Part shown: positions 14,401 through 21,708 of the stretch, piece after piece | Layout: each line of letters opens with the position of its first letter | Position numbering within the stretch: position 1 is the stretch's first letter | DNA from: a virus | Direction: 5' to 3' (one strand) | DNA length: 33,821 nt | IMG/VR virus record: IMGVR_UViG_3300025520_000011 | Coordinates: 1-33,821 of that record | Notes under the pieces: model-generated | What the model was told of the DNA's origin: nothing | What the model saw: only the letters and a program-made list of their open reading frames with translations | The model's database searches: none | Program-made: the position numbers and the translations under genes

Positions 14401-15024
14401 AGCACCCTTGAAGTCAGTGCGCAGCGTGTCGCTCAACTCCAGCGACACGATCCTGGCGTTGTACGTCTCCAGGCTGTTGCCGATCAGTTGGGTGAACTGG
14501 CGGATCACCGACGAGACGTTGGTCGCCCGCACGTACTGGATTTTCTCGGTGCTCAGGTTCTCGTTCTGCACCAACACCAGGGTCTGGCCGACGACCGGGA
14601 TTTCCGCCTCGGGGCGCTGGAACAACTGGATCACCCGCTGGCCCATCAGGTGGTCTTCGTACAGGAACCCCGGCCACTCGGGGCCTTTGTTCAGGTACGC
14701 CTCGATGCGCTTCGCCGCCTCGGTGCGCGGGTCGAACGTCAGGCCGTTGGAGAACAGCGTCACGCTCACGCGAGGGTCTTGCGGCGGTTCGGCCACGATG
14801 ACGTTGCCGCCGAAGTAGGTGTCGGTGTCGTCGGTCTGGATCGAGACGAAGGTCTTGCGCAGGTTGACCCGGCCACCCGCGCGGTCGAGTTCCGAGATGT
14901 CAGGGAAGATGGCGTTGCTGACGCCATCGGGAATCACGTTGCCCGTCGGGGCACCGCCACCTTCAGGCACGTCCGCCATCACAGCGGATTTCAGCAGTTT
15001 CACGTCACCGGATTGAATCGGCAT
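11437..15024 (-). CDS. Very large tail protein made of repeated beta domains
   Basis: Encodes 1195 aa, the second longest product here. GGAG lies 7 nt before the ATG at 15024. Residues 1-260 are a unique N-terminal region (ILRKTF-like strands, LSTEKIQYVRATNV) that probably joins it to the tail. From about residue 310 to 880 at least six related units of 70-120 residues can be seen, each opening with a PGS/PGT-L-x-hydrophobic strand (ALPGSVQIV, PQPGTLSISY, PQPGSLTVSW, IEPNTLEVVW, VVPGSVVLTI, IRPGSLVIQY) and most closing with a G-T-x-x-Y/D-x-x-T/N-G-x-hydrophobic strand (GTIDYANGVLTV, GTVNYATGAVVF). The C-terminal ~200 residues differ. It likely forms a long tail-tip structure. Confidence 0.75.
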   Translation of the reverse strand: MPIQSGDVKLLKSAVMADVPEGGGAPTGNVIPDGVSNAIFPDISELDRAGGRVNLRKTFVSIQTDDTDTYFGGNVIVAEPPQDPRVSVTLFSNGLTFDPRTEAAKRIEAYLNKGPEWPGFLYEDHLMGQRVIQLFQRPEAEIPVVGQTLVLVQNENLSTEKIQYVRATNVSSVIRQFTQLIGNSLETYNARIVSLELSDTLRTDFKGAPASRLFMRTTDGITRTTTTTLIRDTVVADAGTYVGVVPLTQAANLGDFTVKGSSIYTQLVPSAQTETPISFAQPYAASGLPVPGAAPVSYTTTVAWSTTTSMNLPGGALPGSVQIVTDGLTIFDEAGLLKTTTSEIGTIDYANGVLTVNSGSFNNSKAVTYTPAARLLRAPQSTEVVVTAESRSQSYVGIVFPVPQPGTLSISYMVQNRWYVLSEDGAGRIRGTDSSYGVGTFNKDTGDFVVTLGALPDVGSSLIITWNVPTQETSRPSEVLKASQTITLNPPADKAPQPGSLTVSWTYNGAKTATAAASGALSGDATGTLSVAQGVLTFAPNVLPEVGTQLTVNYVAGPKQSDTFPYPSRNGQGQVPVTATLGSIEPNTLEVVWNTVTDETVLGAYTREQVLEMGIGTFVDPLHVARDDGNGNVVYNGANIGTVNYATGAVVFQPDTTIKIPRPNYVAAPIGGGTDRFRLNYNGITYVDAPTLYPNDTSGLVVLKYNSAGSTSNVSETFTFSPSFNLLTDVQAQVVPGSVVLTIAGSQPWGDNSTGTLREFTTGGWVNRGTISYVTGNVALTSWAPGATNAITRQSCVTTVGENISSEYVFRTAAAPIRPGSLVIQYARAAGGTQNATAALDGTITAPGVDGTVDSETGLVRLRFGQYVTAAGNESEPWYNAANVETNGTIFKPAPVASASVRYSAVAFSYLPLDATLLGIDPVRLPSDGRVPIFRAGGFAVVGHTGEITATVSNGQTINCGRVRLSRVRVIGNDGVVINTGYTTDLEAGTVTFTNVTGYSQPVTIEHRIEDMGVVREAQINGEITFTRPLTHNYPLGSYVSSALVSGDLFARMNLIFDLASWNGTFSDTPGTAATATFNNTAFPITVTNRGALTERWAVRFTNSTAFEVIGENVGVIATGNTGTDCSPLNPNTGVPYFTIPALGWGSGWATGNVLRFNTIGAMFPVWVVRTVQQGPETVPDDSFTILIRGDVDTP

Positions 15025-15025
15025 C

Positions 15026-15421
15026 TCAAATCTCCATCAGCCGCAGCGTGGCGGTGTAGTAGTCGCCCGTCTGAACGTCGGCGTAGTGGACGACGGGTGT
15101 CGCCTGTATCACTTCACCTTCGTGATGCCGCCATGTGACATTGTAGGAGATTCCACGATGTGAAAGCAACATCTCACATCCTGGAATAGAAGCCCAGGCC
15201 ATGAGCGTCTCCAAAGTGGCCCGTGTGATCCAAGAAGCGTTCTCGGCCTCGGGCTGCAAGGTGATCGGGCGGCCCGCGATTCGGGCGTGCGCCTGGATCA
15301 CCAGCGCCCCGGTGATGGTGCGCTCGGCGGTCTGCACCACGGGTTGCCAACTCGCTTCGTCCGACCAGTACAGGTCGTCGGGCAGGTTGATGGTGGTGCC
15401 GTTGTAGGACAGGGTGGTCAT
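15026..15421 (-). CDS. Minor tail protein downstream of tape measure
   Basis: Encodes 131 aa; its ATG shares one base with the tape-measure stop (TGATG at 15419-15423). The first residues read TTLSYNGTTINLPDDLYWSD, followed by WQPVVQTAERTITGALVIQA, a pattern seen in small tail-tip proteins encoded just after tape measures (the place of gpM in lambda). The rest is beta-rich. It probably joins the tail tube to the tip complex. The family assignment rests on position and general pattern rather than on a diagnostic motif. Confidence 0.7.
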   Translation of the reverse strand: MTTLSYNGTTINLPDDLYWSDEASWQPVVQTAERTITGALVIQAHARIAGRPITLQPEAENASWITRATLETLMAWASIPGCEMLLSHRGISYNVTWRHHEGEVIQATPVVHYADVQTGDYYTATLRLMEI

Positions 15422-18400
15422 CAGATCGTGGCCCTTGTGGACATGGCATCGAGTTGGCGCAGCATTTCGGCCAAAGCGAAGGCGTCTTGCTGCGAGGCGG
15501 TGTTGATTTGGCGAGTGGACCCGTTAATGTTCACGTTCACCGGGGTGGTCGTGGCGCGTGGCGCGGTGGGCGCCGAGGAAGGCGCAGTTGGTCGCTGCGC
15601 CGATCCACCAGATCGACCTTCAAGCTGATTCAACGCAGCCCACAACTCCCCCTTCAAAGCGTCTCGGGCACCCATGCTCCCAAATGTGCTGAACCGAGCG
15701 CCCGCCCGTCGAAGGTCTTCAATAGAAGGCCCTATCTCAAGGGACGTAAGCAAGTTTCGGATCAAACCTGCGTCTGCTTCGGTAAGCGTCCCAGCTTTGG
15801 CCTTTGCTCGGAAAAGCTCCAAGCCGTCTGGCGCTACGGTGGTGCGCGACGCTCGCCCTTCCACGGATGTCGCAACTTTGCCTGCCGCGTCCGCCATCTC
15901 CATAAACCCGCCTGCCGCGTTTTTCGCCGCCTCCCCCACCCGTTCGGTCGCTGCACGCGCCTCATCCATCCTTTGGACGATCAATCGACCCGACGAGTCG
16001 GCCTCGACTTTCATGCCTCGCGCAGCAGCCTCTGCCCGGACTGCCGAACTGACCACGCCGTTGTTGGCCGCCACCGCTGCGCGGGCGTATGCTTCAAACG
16101 CTTGCTGCAACTCCCGCGTCGTCGCAGTGCCTGAGTTGCGTATGACCTCATAGGCTTGCGCGGCCTTGCGCGCTGCATCGTCGAGCGATGCCTGGGTGGT
16201 GACACCCAACTGTCGCATCGCCTCAGCCACACTGTTGATGCCCGGGGTGGCGTTCTCCAGGGAAACACGAAGCTCGTCGGCTTTCTGCTTGGCTTGATCC
16301 AGCAGACCGTTCGCCACGGTGTTGCCCAAAACGTTGCGGACCTCCTCGATGCGGACACGTAACTGCTCCACCGCCGCCTGGGAGTCGGCGGTGTCGATAC
16401 CCTTGCTGATGCTCGCCGTCAGCACCGCACCCACGTCCAAACCCTGCGCCCGTAGCCGGTCCATGCCGCCGATCAGGGTATCCACGTCGTTGACCGCCTT
16501 GACCGAGGTTGCGGTCATCTGGTCGCCCAACGTGCGGATGTCCACGCCCGTGCGGGAGACCGCTGCGGCCAGTTGTGCGTCCATCGCAAAGGCCAACTGC
16601 TCAACACCCCGCCCCGCCGTGCCGAACGCAAGCTGCGCGTTGAAACCGAACGTGGCTAGGTCTTGGCCGTCCAGCGCCTTGGCCCAGGCGGCCTTGAACT
16701 GCTCCGACGTGATGATGCCCTTCTGGAGCAGCGCGTCGAGCACCGAGCCCGCGTTCTGGATGCCCGCCGTGGTGGACAGGTCGAAGTCCTTGCCGATCTT
16801 GTCGATGGCGTCCGCTGTCAGATCACCCTTGGCCTTGAGGTCTTCCAAGTTCTTGACCAGCTCAATGCCCGATTTCGTCAGGCCGAACTGCGCCTGGGTG
16901 GCCTTCTCGGCAGCAGCTTTCTGAGCGTCGAGTTGCTGCTTGCGCTCCTCGGCGGCCTTGCGCGCCGCCTTGTCGGCCTCCTCCATCTTGCGGGTGGACT
17001 CCTCCAGATTGTCCTGGCCCTTCGCCCACAGCACGGCCTTGGCGGCCAGTTCGCCCAAATCCTTCGCGTAGAGCGCCGTCAGCGCCAGGACGCCCACCGG
17101 GCCGCCCAACGCGCCGCCTATGGCCCCCAGGCCCCGTGCCAGCAGCCCGCCGCTGGTGGCGGCTGCCGTGGAGGCCGCTGCCGAGGCGCGGGCCGCCGCA
17201 GCGGTGGCGTTGATCTGGGCGTTCAGGCCCGTGAGGCTTCCGGCGAGCGCCCGGTTGGCGGCTGCGTTGGCGACCTTCGCAGTGGTGTTGGCAACGGTGG
17301 CTGTCGTGTTGGCGGTGTTGGCAGCGGTGTTGGCCGTGGTCGCAGCCGTGGCCTCCACGACCGCCACGGCGGCGGCCTGGGTGCTCTGGCGCAAACCGAA
17401 CATGCTCTGCACGAACGTGGCGATGCGTGCCGCCGCGAACACCTTGAACAGCGCCTCGGCGGATGCCGTCAGCACGCCCATGTTGTCGGCCACGACGCGC
17501 ACCACCGACGCCAGCCCGTTGAGGGCGTCCTTTAGCGCGTTGGTCACGCCCGCGTCGCCCAGCTTCTGGAACGCCAGGGAAATGGCGTTTTGCAGGCGCT
17601 GCCACGCTGCCGTCAGGGTGTTGGACTCACCCTGAATCTCGGTCAACGACTTGGTGAAAGCCGGGAAGAACTCACGGGCCGACACCTGCCCCGCTTCCAC
17701 CAACTTGAACAGTTCCTCGGTGGTCACGCCCAGGCCCTTGGCCGTCAGCGCCACGGCACCGGGGATGGCGTCGCCGAGCTGCTGCCGCAATTCTTCCAGG
17801 CTCACCGTGCCCTTGGCCGCGATCTGGCTGATCGCCTCCAGCGCCTGCTCGGCCTTGACGCTGGACAAGCCCAGCACGCCCGACACCCGCGCCAGTTCGG
17901 CGAACAGCGCGTTGGACTCAGCCAGCGGGATGTTGCTGAACTTTGCCGATGCGCTGAACTTCGTGAAAGCGTTGCTGATGTCGTTGAACGACACCCCGGC
18001 CCTGTCGGCGGCGCCGCGCAGGAAGTCGATCTGGTCGGACGCGGTGCCCGCGTCCTCGTAGATCGAGGTCAGGCCCAGGCGCATCGACTCGATGTTCGCG
18101 TTGGCGGTGATGAACGCCCTGCCCGTGCGCTCCACCACTTCCACCAGGGAGACGAACGCGGCCAACTGGCCGACGGTGGTCTTCAGCAGGCCAGCGGCCT
18201 TGTCCATCATCGTCAGGGAGCCGGTGGCCTCCCTGATCTCGCGCTCCAGTTCGCGGATGCGCGTCTGGCCGCTGCGGAAGGCTTGGTCGAGTTCCGCGCC
18301 CGTGGCCGCACCACTGGACGCCAGCAGGCGCATCGACTCGCGCACGCGCTCGATCTGCTCGCGCAGGGAGTTGACCGATTTCACGCCCACGTCGCTGAAG

Positions 18401-19359
18401 GCGTCGCGCACCCGCTGGCCTGCGGCCTGCGCAGCCGCAGCGGCCTCGCGCTGGGCTTGCTCCATGCGCTGGTAGTCACGGATCACGCCCTCGGCTTCGG
18501 CGCGGGCCTGCGCCTGCAACTGGCGCTTGGTGTTCAGTTCGATGATCGCCAGCCGCTCGGACTCAGCCGCAGCGGCGCGGTCGGCAGCTTCCTTGCGCTG
18601 CACCTCGGCCACGGTCTCGCGGATGGCCGTCTTCACCTGCTCCAGCGACTGCACCACGCTGGCCTGCGCACTGCCAAAGTCCTTCGCTGCCGCGCCCGAC
18701 TGGTTGAGCGTCTTCAGCAGCGTGTCGGCTTCGCGCTCCAGGGCTTGGTAGCCCTTGACCGCCTTGTTCAGTTCGGGTTGCAGCGCCCGGTACTCGCGGC
18801 CCAACTCGGCCTGCGCCTGGGCAGCGGCCTGGGTGTTGGCCTTGGCCTTCTCCAACTCCACACCCATCTCGCGCTTGGTGCGGCGGGCCGCCTCCTCGGC
18901 GGTCTGCAACTCGCGCAGTTTCGTGGTGTAGGCAGTGTTGGCCGCCGTGTGGTCGTCGGTGCTGCGCTTGAGTTCGCGGATTTGCGCCGCGATGTCCTGC
19001 ACCGAGGCGTTGGCTTGCCGGTACTCGGCGGCGGCCTGGGCCTGGGCGGTTTTGGCCGCGTCGGTGGCCGCTTGCAGGCGGGCCAGTTCGTCACGGTAGA
19101 ACTTGGCCTTGTCCGATGCCTCTTGGTACGCCTGCTCGTTGGCCTTGAGTTCCTGGGTGACGTTGTCGAGCGCAGTCAGCGCCTTGGCCTGCCCCTCCAG
19201 TTCACCGAGGGTGTCGGCCAGCTTCTTGAACTCGGGCGCAGCCTCGCCGCCCGACTTTGCCAACTCCTTGACATCATCGCGGAGCTTGCTCAGGGCTTCG
19301 GCGTTGGCGGTCGTAACCGACAAGGCCAGTTCAATGTCGCGGCGGTTCTGCTGGGCCAT
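15421..19359 (-). CDS. Tail tape measure protein
   Basis: Encodes 1312 aa, the longest gene. Residues 1-370 are almost entirely charged coiled coil (Ala/Glu/Gln/Lys/Arg). About 375-620 is the conserved tape-measure domain (EVVERTGRAFITANANIESM, GVSFNDISNAFTKFSAS, GTVSLEELRQQLGDAIPGAV). About 660-720 is a low-complexity stretch of repeated A-N-T triplets; about 745-790 is hydrophobic and glycine-rich (LARGLGAIGGALGGPVGVL), as expected for the part that inserts in the host membrane. The protein sets tail length; using about 0.15 nm per residue from lambda, the tail would be near 200 nm. It follows the tail tube gene across a terminator, with no tail-assembly chaperone genes between. Confidence 0.93.
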   Translation of the reverse strand: MAQQNRRDIELALSVTTANAEALSKLRDDVKELAKSGGEAAPEFKKLADTLGELEGQAKALTALDNVTQELKANEQAYQEASDKAKFYRDELARLQAATDAAKTAQAQAAAEYRQANASVQDIAAQIRELKRSTDDHTAANTAYTTKLRELQTAEEAARRTKREMGVELEKAKANTQAAAQAQAELGREYRALQPELNKAVKGYQALEREADTLLKTLNQSGAAAKDFGSAQASVVQSLEQVKTAIRETVAEVQRKEAADRAAAAESERLAIIELNTKRQLQAQARAEAEGVIRDYQRMEQAQREAAAAAQAAGQRVRDAFSDVGVKSVNSLREQIERVRESMRLLASSGAATGAELDQAFRSGQTRIRELEREIREATGSLTMMDKAAGLLKTTVGQLAAFVSLVEVVERTGRAFITANANIESMRLGLTSIYEDAGTASDQIDFLRGAADRAGVSFNDISNAFTKFSASAKFSNIPLAESNALFAELARVSGVLGLSSVKAEQALEAISQIAAKGTVSLEELRQQLGDAIPGAVALTAKGLGVTTEELFKLVEAGQVSAREFFPAFTKSLTEIQGESNTLTAAWQRLQNAISLAFQKLGDAGVTNALKDALNGLASVVRVVADNMGVLTASAEALFKVFAAARIATFVQSMFGLRQSTQAAAVAVVEATAATTANTAANTANTTATVANTTAKVANAAANRALAGSLTGLNAQINATAAAARASAAASTAAATSGGLLARGLGAIGGALGGPVGVLALTALYAKDLGELAAKAVLWAKGQDNLEESTRKMEEADKAARKAAEERKQQLDAQKAAAEKATQAQFGLTKSGIELVKNLEDLKAKGDLTADAIDKIGKDFDLSTTAGIQNAGSVLDALLQKGIITSEQFKAAWAKALDGQDLATFGFNAQLAFGTAGRGVEQLAFAMDAQLAAAVSRTGVDIRTLGDQMTATSVKAVNDVDTLIGGMDRLRAQGLDVGAVLTASISKGIDTADSQAAVEQLRVRIEEVRNVLGNTVANGLLDQAKQKADELRVSLENATPGINSVAEAMRQLGVTTQASLDDAARKAAQAYEVIRNSGTATTRELQQAFEAYARAAVAANNGVVSSAVRAEAAARGMKVEADSSGRLIVQRMDEARAATERVGEAAKNAAGGFMEMADAAGKVATSVEGRASRTTVAPDGLELFRAKAKAGTLTEADAGLIRNLLTSLEIGPSIEDLRRAGARFSTFGSMGARDALKGELWAALNQLEGRSGGSAQRPTAPSSAPTAPRATTTPVNVNINGSTRQINTASQQDAFALAEMLRQLDAMSTRATI

Positions 19360-19371
19360 GCTGCGTTACTC

Positions 19372-19396
19372 AAAAAAAGTGGGCGCAAGCGCCCAC
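19372..19396 (-). terminator. Intrinsic terminator after tail tube gene
   Basis: On the minus strand a hairpin GTGGGCG-CTTG-CGCCCAC (19379-19396) is followed by seven T (19378-19372). It lies between the tail tube stop and the tape measure start. A partial terminator here would give many tail tube copies and few tape measures, matching virion needs. Confidence 0.8.
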
Positions 19397-19425
19397 CGAA
19401 CCCTCAAAGGAGACCAAGGAAACAA

Positions 19426-20190
19426 TCAAGCCGCATTGAGCAGTTGCACGGTGAACGGCTCCGTCTTACCGGTCGGGGTCTTCAGGCGACCCGGCAGGCT
19501 GATGGTGGCGAAGTCGTCGCTCAGGAAGTCGAACGCGGAATCCGCAGAAATCACGGCTTCGAACACGTCCACGATCACCGGCAACTGGTCGGCGAAGTTC
19601 ACGCCGTCCAGGCGGAACTTGGCACGAATCTGGCTGTTCACGGCACCACGGATCAGGGTGCCGCCCACTGCGCCGTAGGTGCCGGTCACGTTGACGGTGG
19701 CGCCGTCAGCGATGGCAGAGCCGGCCAGAATCTTCAACCAGCCCAGGCGGTAGTTAATCTCGTAGTCGGTGCCCAGGACGTAGGTCACGGTGCCAGCGGA
19801 GTTCTCCACGGCGAAACCGGCCTCGGCCACGTTCTGCTTGCCCAGGTCGATCCATTCACCCTTCTTGGTCACGACGACCGGGGTGTCGGCCCAGGAACCG
19901 CTGCCCTGGTTGATGGTGGACTCGGTGCCCAGCAGAGCGATGGACAGGGACTCCTTGTTCACCTCGGGCAGTTCCAGGGTGAAGTCGGCAGGCTGCGGCA
20001 GGGCCACGGTCTCGATCACTTGGCCGTAGGTGTTGCGGCCCCGGCTGGCGAGTTCTTTCAGCTCGACGTTCGGCTTGATCTCGAACTTGGTGGCTTCAAA
20101 CGGGCCAGTGAAGCCGTCGAAGGTGCCGGTGGCGGGGTTGTAGCGAGAGATGTAGAGGTCGCCAGCCCCAAGGAAACCGCGAGATGCCAT
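19426..20190 (-). CDS. Major tail (tail tube) protein
   Basis: Encodes 254 aa from the ATG at 20190, with GGAG 7 nt upstream; a TTG two codons earlier is less likely. Early text GAGDLYISRYNPATGTFDGF, then FEATKFEIKPNVELKELASR and ADFTLELPEVNKESL, is typical of tail tube proteins: a beta-sandwich with a long loop that stacks rings in the tube. It holds the place of lambda gpV (after the Z- and U-like genes, before the tape measure). High expression is suggested by its own terminator downstream and by a 94-bp leader with the boundary element upstream. No extra Ig-like C-terminal domain is obvious; length is close to lambda gpV. Confidence 0.85.
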   Translation of the reverse strand: MASRGFLGAGDLYISRYNPATGTFDGFTGPFEATKFEIKPNVELKELASRGRNTYGQVIETVALPQPADFTLELPEVNKESLSIALLGTESTINQGSGSWADTPVVVTKKGEWIDLGKQNVAEAGFAVENSAGTVTYVLGTDYEINYRLGWLKILAGSAIADGATVNVTGTYGAVGGTLIRGAVNSQIRAKFRLDGVNFADQLPVIVDVFEAVISADSAFDFLSDDFATISLPGRLKTPTGKTEPFTVQLLNAA

Positions 20191-20240
20191 TTGCAAACTC
20201 CAAAAAGTGCGCCCAACAGGGCTGATGAACGATGGTGCAG

Positions 20241-20284
20241 AGTGTGTTCAAAACACGTCTGCGCCGCCTGCGGATAGATGTCGC
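20241..20284. repeat. Module-boundary element, copy 2
   Basis: AGTGTG (20241-20246), 18 bp, CGCCTGCGG (20265-20273), ATA, GATGTCGC (20277-20284). It touches the stop codon of the U-like gene (TCA at 20285-20287) and lies in the leader of the tail tube gene. The distal half overlaps an imperfect hairpin whose inner arms are GTGTT and AACAC. Confidence 0.7.
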
Positions 20285-20740
20285 TCAGGGGTTGGTCAGG
20301 TCTTCCACGTAGTCCACGTCGATGTCCACGGTCACGAACACCACGGGCACGCCGTCGGCCCGAGGCCCGATGTCGCGGCCCGCGTAGGTCACCTTCAGCA
20401 CCCTGCCGCCGAAGTTGCCGTCGCCCGCGAAGATCGCCCGCTTGATGTCGCGGATCGCTTCGTGCGCTGCGTCGTTGGGGTCGTTCGCGTCGCAGTGAAC
20501 GTAAGCCGCGATGACGAACCGCTGCGTGATGCTGGCCGTCGGCAGCTTGCCGGGGCGGTCGGTCGGGGTGTCCGCGCCTTCGATCAGCACCGCGCAGGGC
20601 ACGGCGCTTTCGTCCACGTTGCGGCGGCCCTTGAACAGCCGCAGCCCGATGTCCGTCTCGTAGCCGTTGGCCTTGGTGATGGCCGCGATGCGGGCGGCCA
20701 CGCCTGCCGCCACTTCGCTGGCCTTGGTGTAAATGGTCAT
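20285..20740 (-). CDS. Tail terminator / gpU-like tail completion protein
   Basis: Encodes 151 aa from the ATG at 20740, which overlaps the upstream stop (ATGA) and is preceded by GAGGAAGCT. The frame is open to 21061, but that part overlaps the Z-like gene. The pattern of an N-terminal helix (SEVAAGVAARIAAITKANGY), strands (CAVLIEGADTP, QRFVIAAYVHCD) and a helix with DAAHEAIRDIKRAIFAG fits the small alpha/beta fold of tail terminators, which cap the tube and stop its growth. Position between Z-like and tail tube genes is that of lambda U. Sequence identity to gpU cannot be judged by eye. Confidence 0.75.
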   Translation of the reverse strand: MTIYTKASEVAAGVAARIAAITKANGYETDIGLRLFKGRRNVDESAVPCAVLIEGADTPTDRPGKLPTASITQRFVIAAYVHCDANDPNDAAHEAIRDIKRAIFAGDGNFGGRVLKVTYAGRDIGPRADGVPVVFVTVDIDVDYVEDLTNP

Positions 20741-21411
20741 AGCTTCCTCAATCTGTCGTCCAGCCCACCCAGGAAGGTGTCTCGCAACTCGTCGTTGATG
20801 GCCTGCTGGTTCTCGGTGGTGTAGCGGCGGAAGGTCTGGTAGACGCTGGGTCCGTACAGGTGCTTGAGCTTTCCGCCTTGGCGCTGGAACACGCCCACGC
20901 CGTTGCCGCCGTCGGCAGTCCCGCGCCTGAGCGGGAGCGTGAAGGCCGAGGCAATGGTTTTTGCGCCCTTGCGGTTCACGTCCACCGTATAGCCCGCCGA
21001 TTTCATGTTCTCGGGGATGCCGCGAAACGCATCGCCCTTGCGGTACGTCCAGCCGGGCCACTTGCCGAACTTCTTGCCCATGTCCTGTATGCGCGAGTTC
21101 GACCAGTTCACAGGGGTCGTGTTGATGTGCGAGCCCGTGAAGCGTTGCAGAGTCGCCCCCCGCACCTTGGACCGCAGCAGGGCCTTGGCGGCGTTGCCGC
21201 TGGCTTGCGTCTCGTCGCGGGCGATGCGCGCCTCCACGTAGTCCCGCGTCAGGTTCAACTGCTTGACGGTGTCGTTGATCGACTTCGTGCGGACAGTCAG
21301 GGCCACCACGTCCACCGTGGCGCGGCGAAGCTCTGAGAGCGTCGTGGCGTCCAGCAGACGCAACTTGTCCGTCACGTCCAACAGGTCGGTGGTGTCCAGA
21401 GTGATCTGCAT
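20737..21411 (-). CDS. gpZ-like minor tail protein
   Basis: Encodes 224 aa. The start ATG at 21411 has AAGG 10 nt upstream. Text such as VDVVALTVRTKSINDTVKQL followed by LTRDYVEARIARDE, basic repeats, and a C-terminal GPSVYQTFRRYTTENQQAIN resembles lambda gpZ/HK97 gp10-type proteins, which help fit tail to head. The gene starts one base after the FII-like gene and its stop overlaps the U-like gene, giving the lambda order FII-Z-U-V. The protein is very basic. I consider the gpZ family the best match. Confidence 0.8.
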   Translation of the reverse strand: MQITLDTTDLLDVTDKLRLLDATTLSELRRATVDVVALTVRTKSINDTVKQLNLTRDYVEARIARDETQASGNAAKALLRSKVRGATLQRFTGSHINTTPVNWSNSRIQDMGKKFGKWPGWTYRKGDAFRGIPENMKSAGYTVDVNRKGAKTIASAFTLPLRRGTADGGNGVGVFQRQGGKLKHLYGPSVYQTFRRYTTENQQAINDELRDTFLGGLDDRLRKL

Positions 21412-21708
21412 TTACAGCACCTTCGGTTGCAGGGTGAACCGCATCGTGTAGCCGTTGTCTTGCAGCAGGCCGTCGAGCACGAAGTTGCCCATCGGGTGTT
21501 GCAGCTCGTCGCCGACCTTGGCACCCAGGCGGGCGTCCAGCGTCGCCACGTCGCGGCTGAACACCGCGTCGTCGAACTGGCCCATCACCTGCACGCCACG
21601 CTCCACGTTGACCTTGCAGGGTGTCGAAGTCATGCCTCGCAGCAAAAAAGCGTCCTGGCCGAGATGACGCAGGACGCTCCGTGCAAGGCGCTCGAAAGCG
21701 CCGCTCAT
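21412..21708 (-). CDS. gpFII-like head-tail connector
   Basis: Encodes 98 aa; its ATG shares a base with the major capsid stop (TGATG). Helical start (FERLARSVLRHLGQDAFLLR) followed by strands (CKVNVERGVQVMGQ, FSRDVATLDARLG, GNFVLDGLLQDNGYTMRFTL) agrees with the small alpha/beta connector proteins that take the place of lambda FII between capsid and Z genes. Lambda FII is 117 aa, a similar size. It should bind the portal-proximal stopper and receive the tail. No FI-like gene separates it from the capsid gene, unlike lambda. Confidence 0.72.
   Translation of the reverse strand: MSGAFERLARSVLRHLGQDAFLLRGMTSTPCKVNVERGVQVMGQFDDAVFSRDVATLDARLGAKVGDELQHPMGNFVLDGLLQDNGYTMRFTLQPKVL

Noticed and set aside
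20202-20221. Terminator GCCC-TGTT-GGGC followed by T-run in the leader of the tail tube gene
   Set aside because: Only four base pairs in the stem and a gap before the T-run, too weak to call.
17590-20277. 895-codon open frame on the plus strand opposite tape measure and tail tube
   Set aside because: It runs through the terminator and across two unrelated genes, has a low-complexity Arg/His/Leu/Gly composition and no known pattern; best explained by codon bias of the opposite strand.
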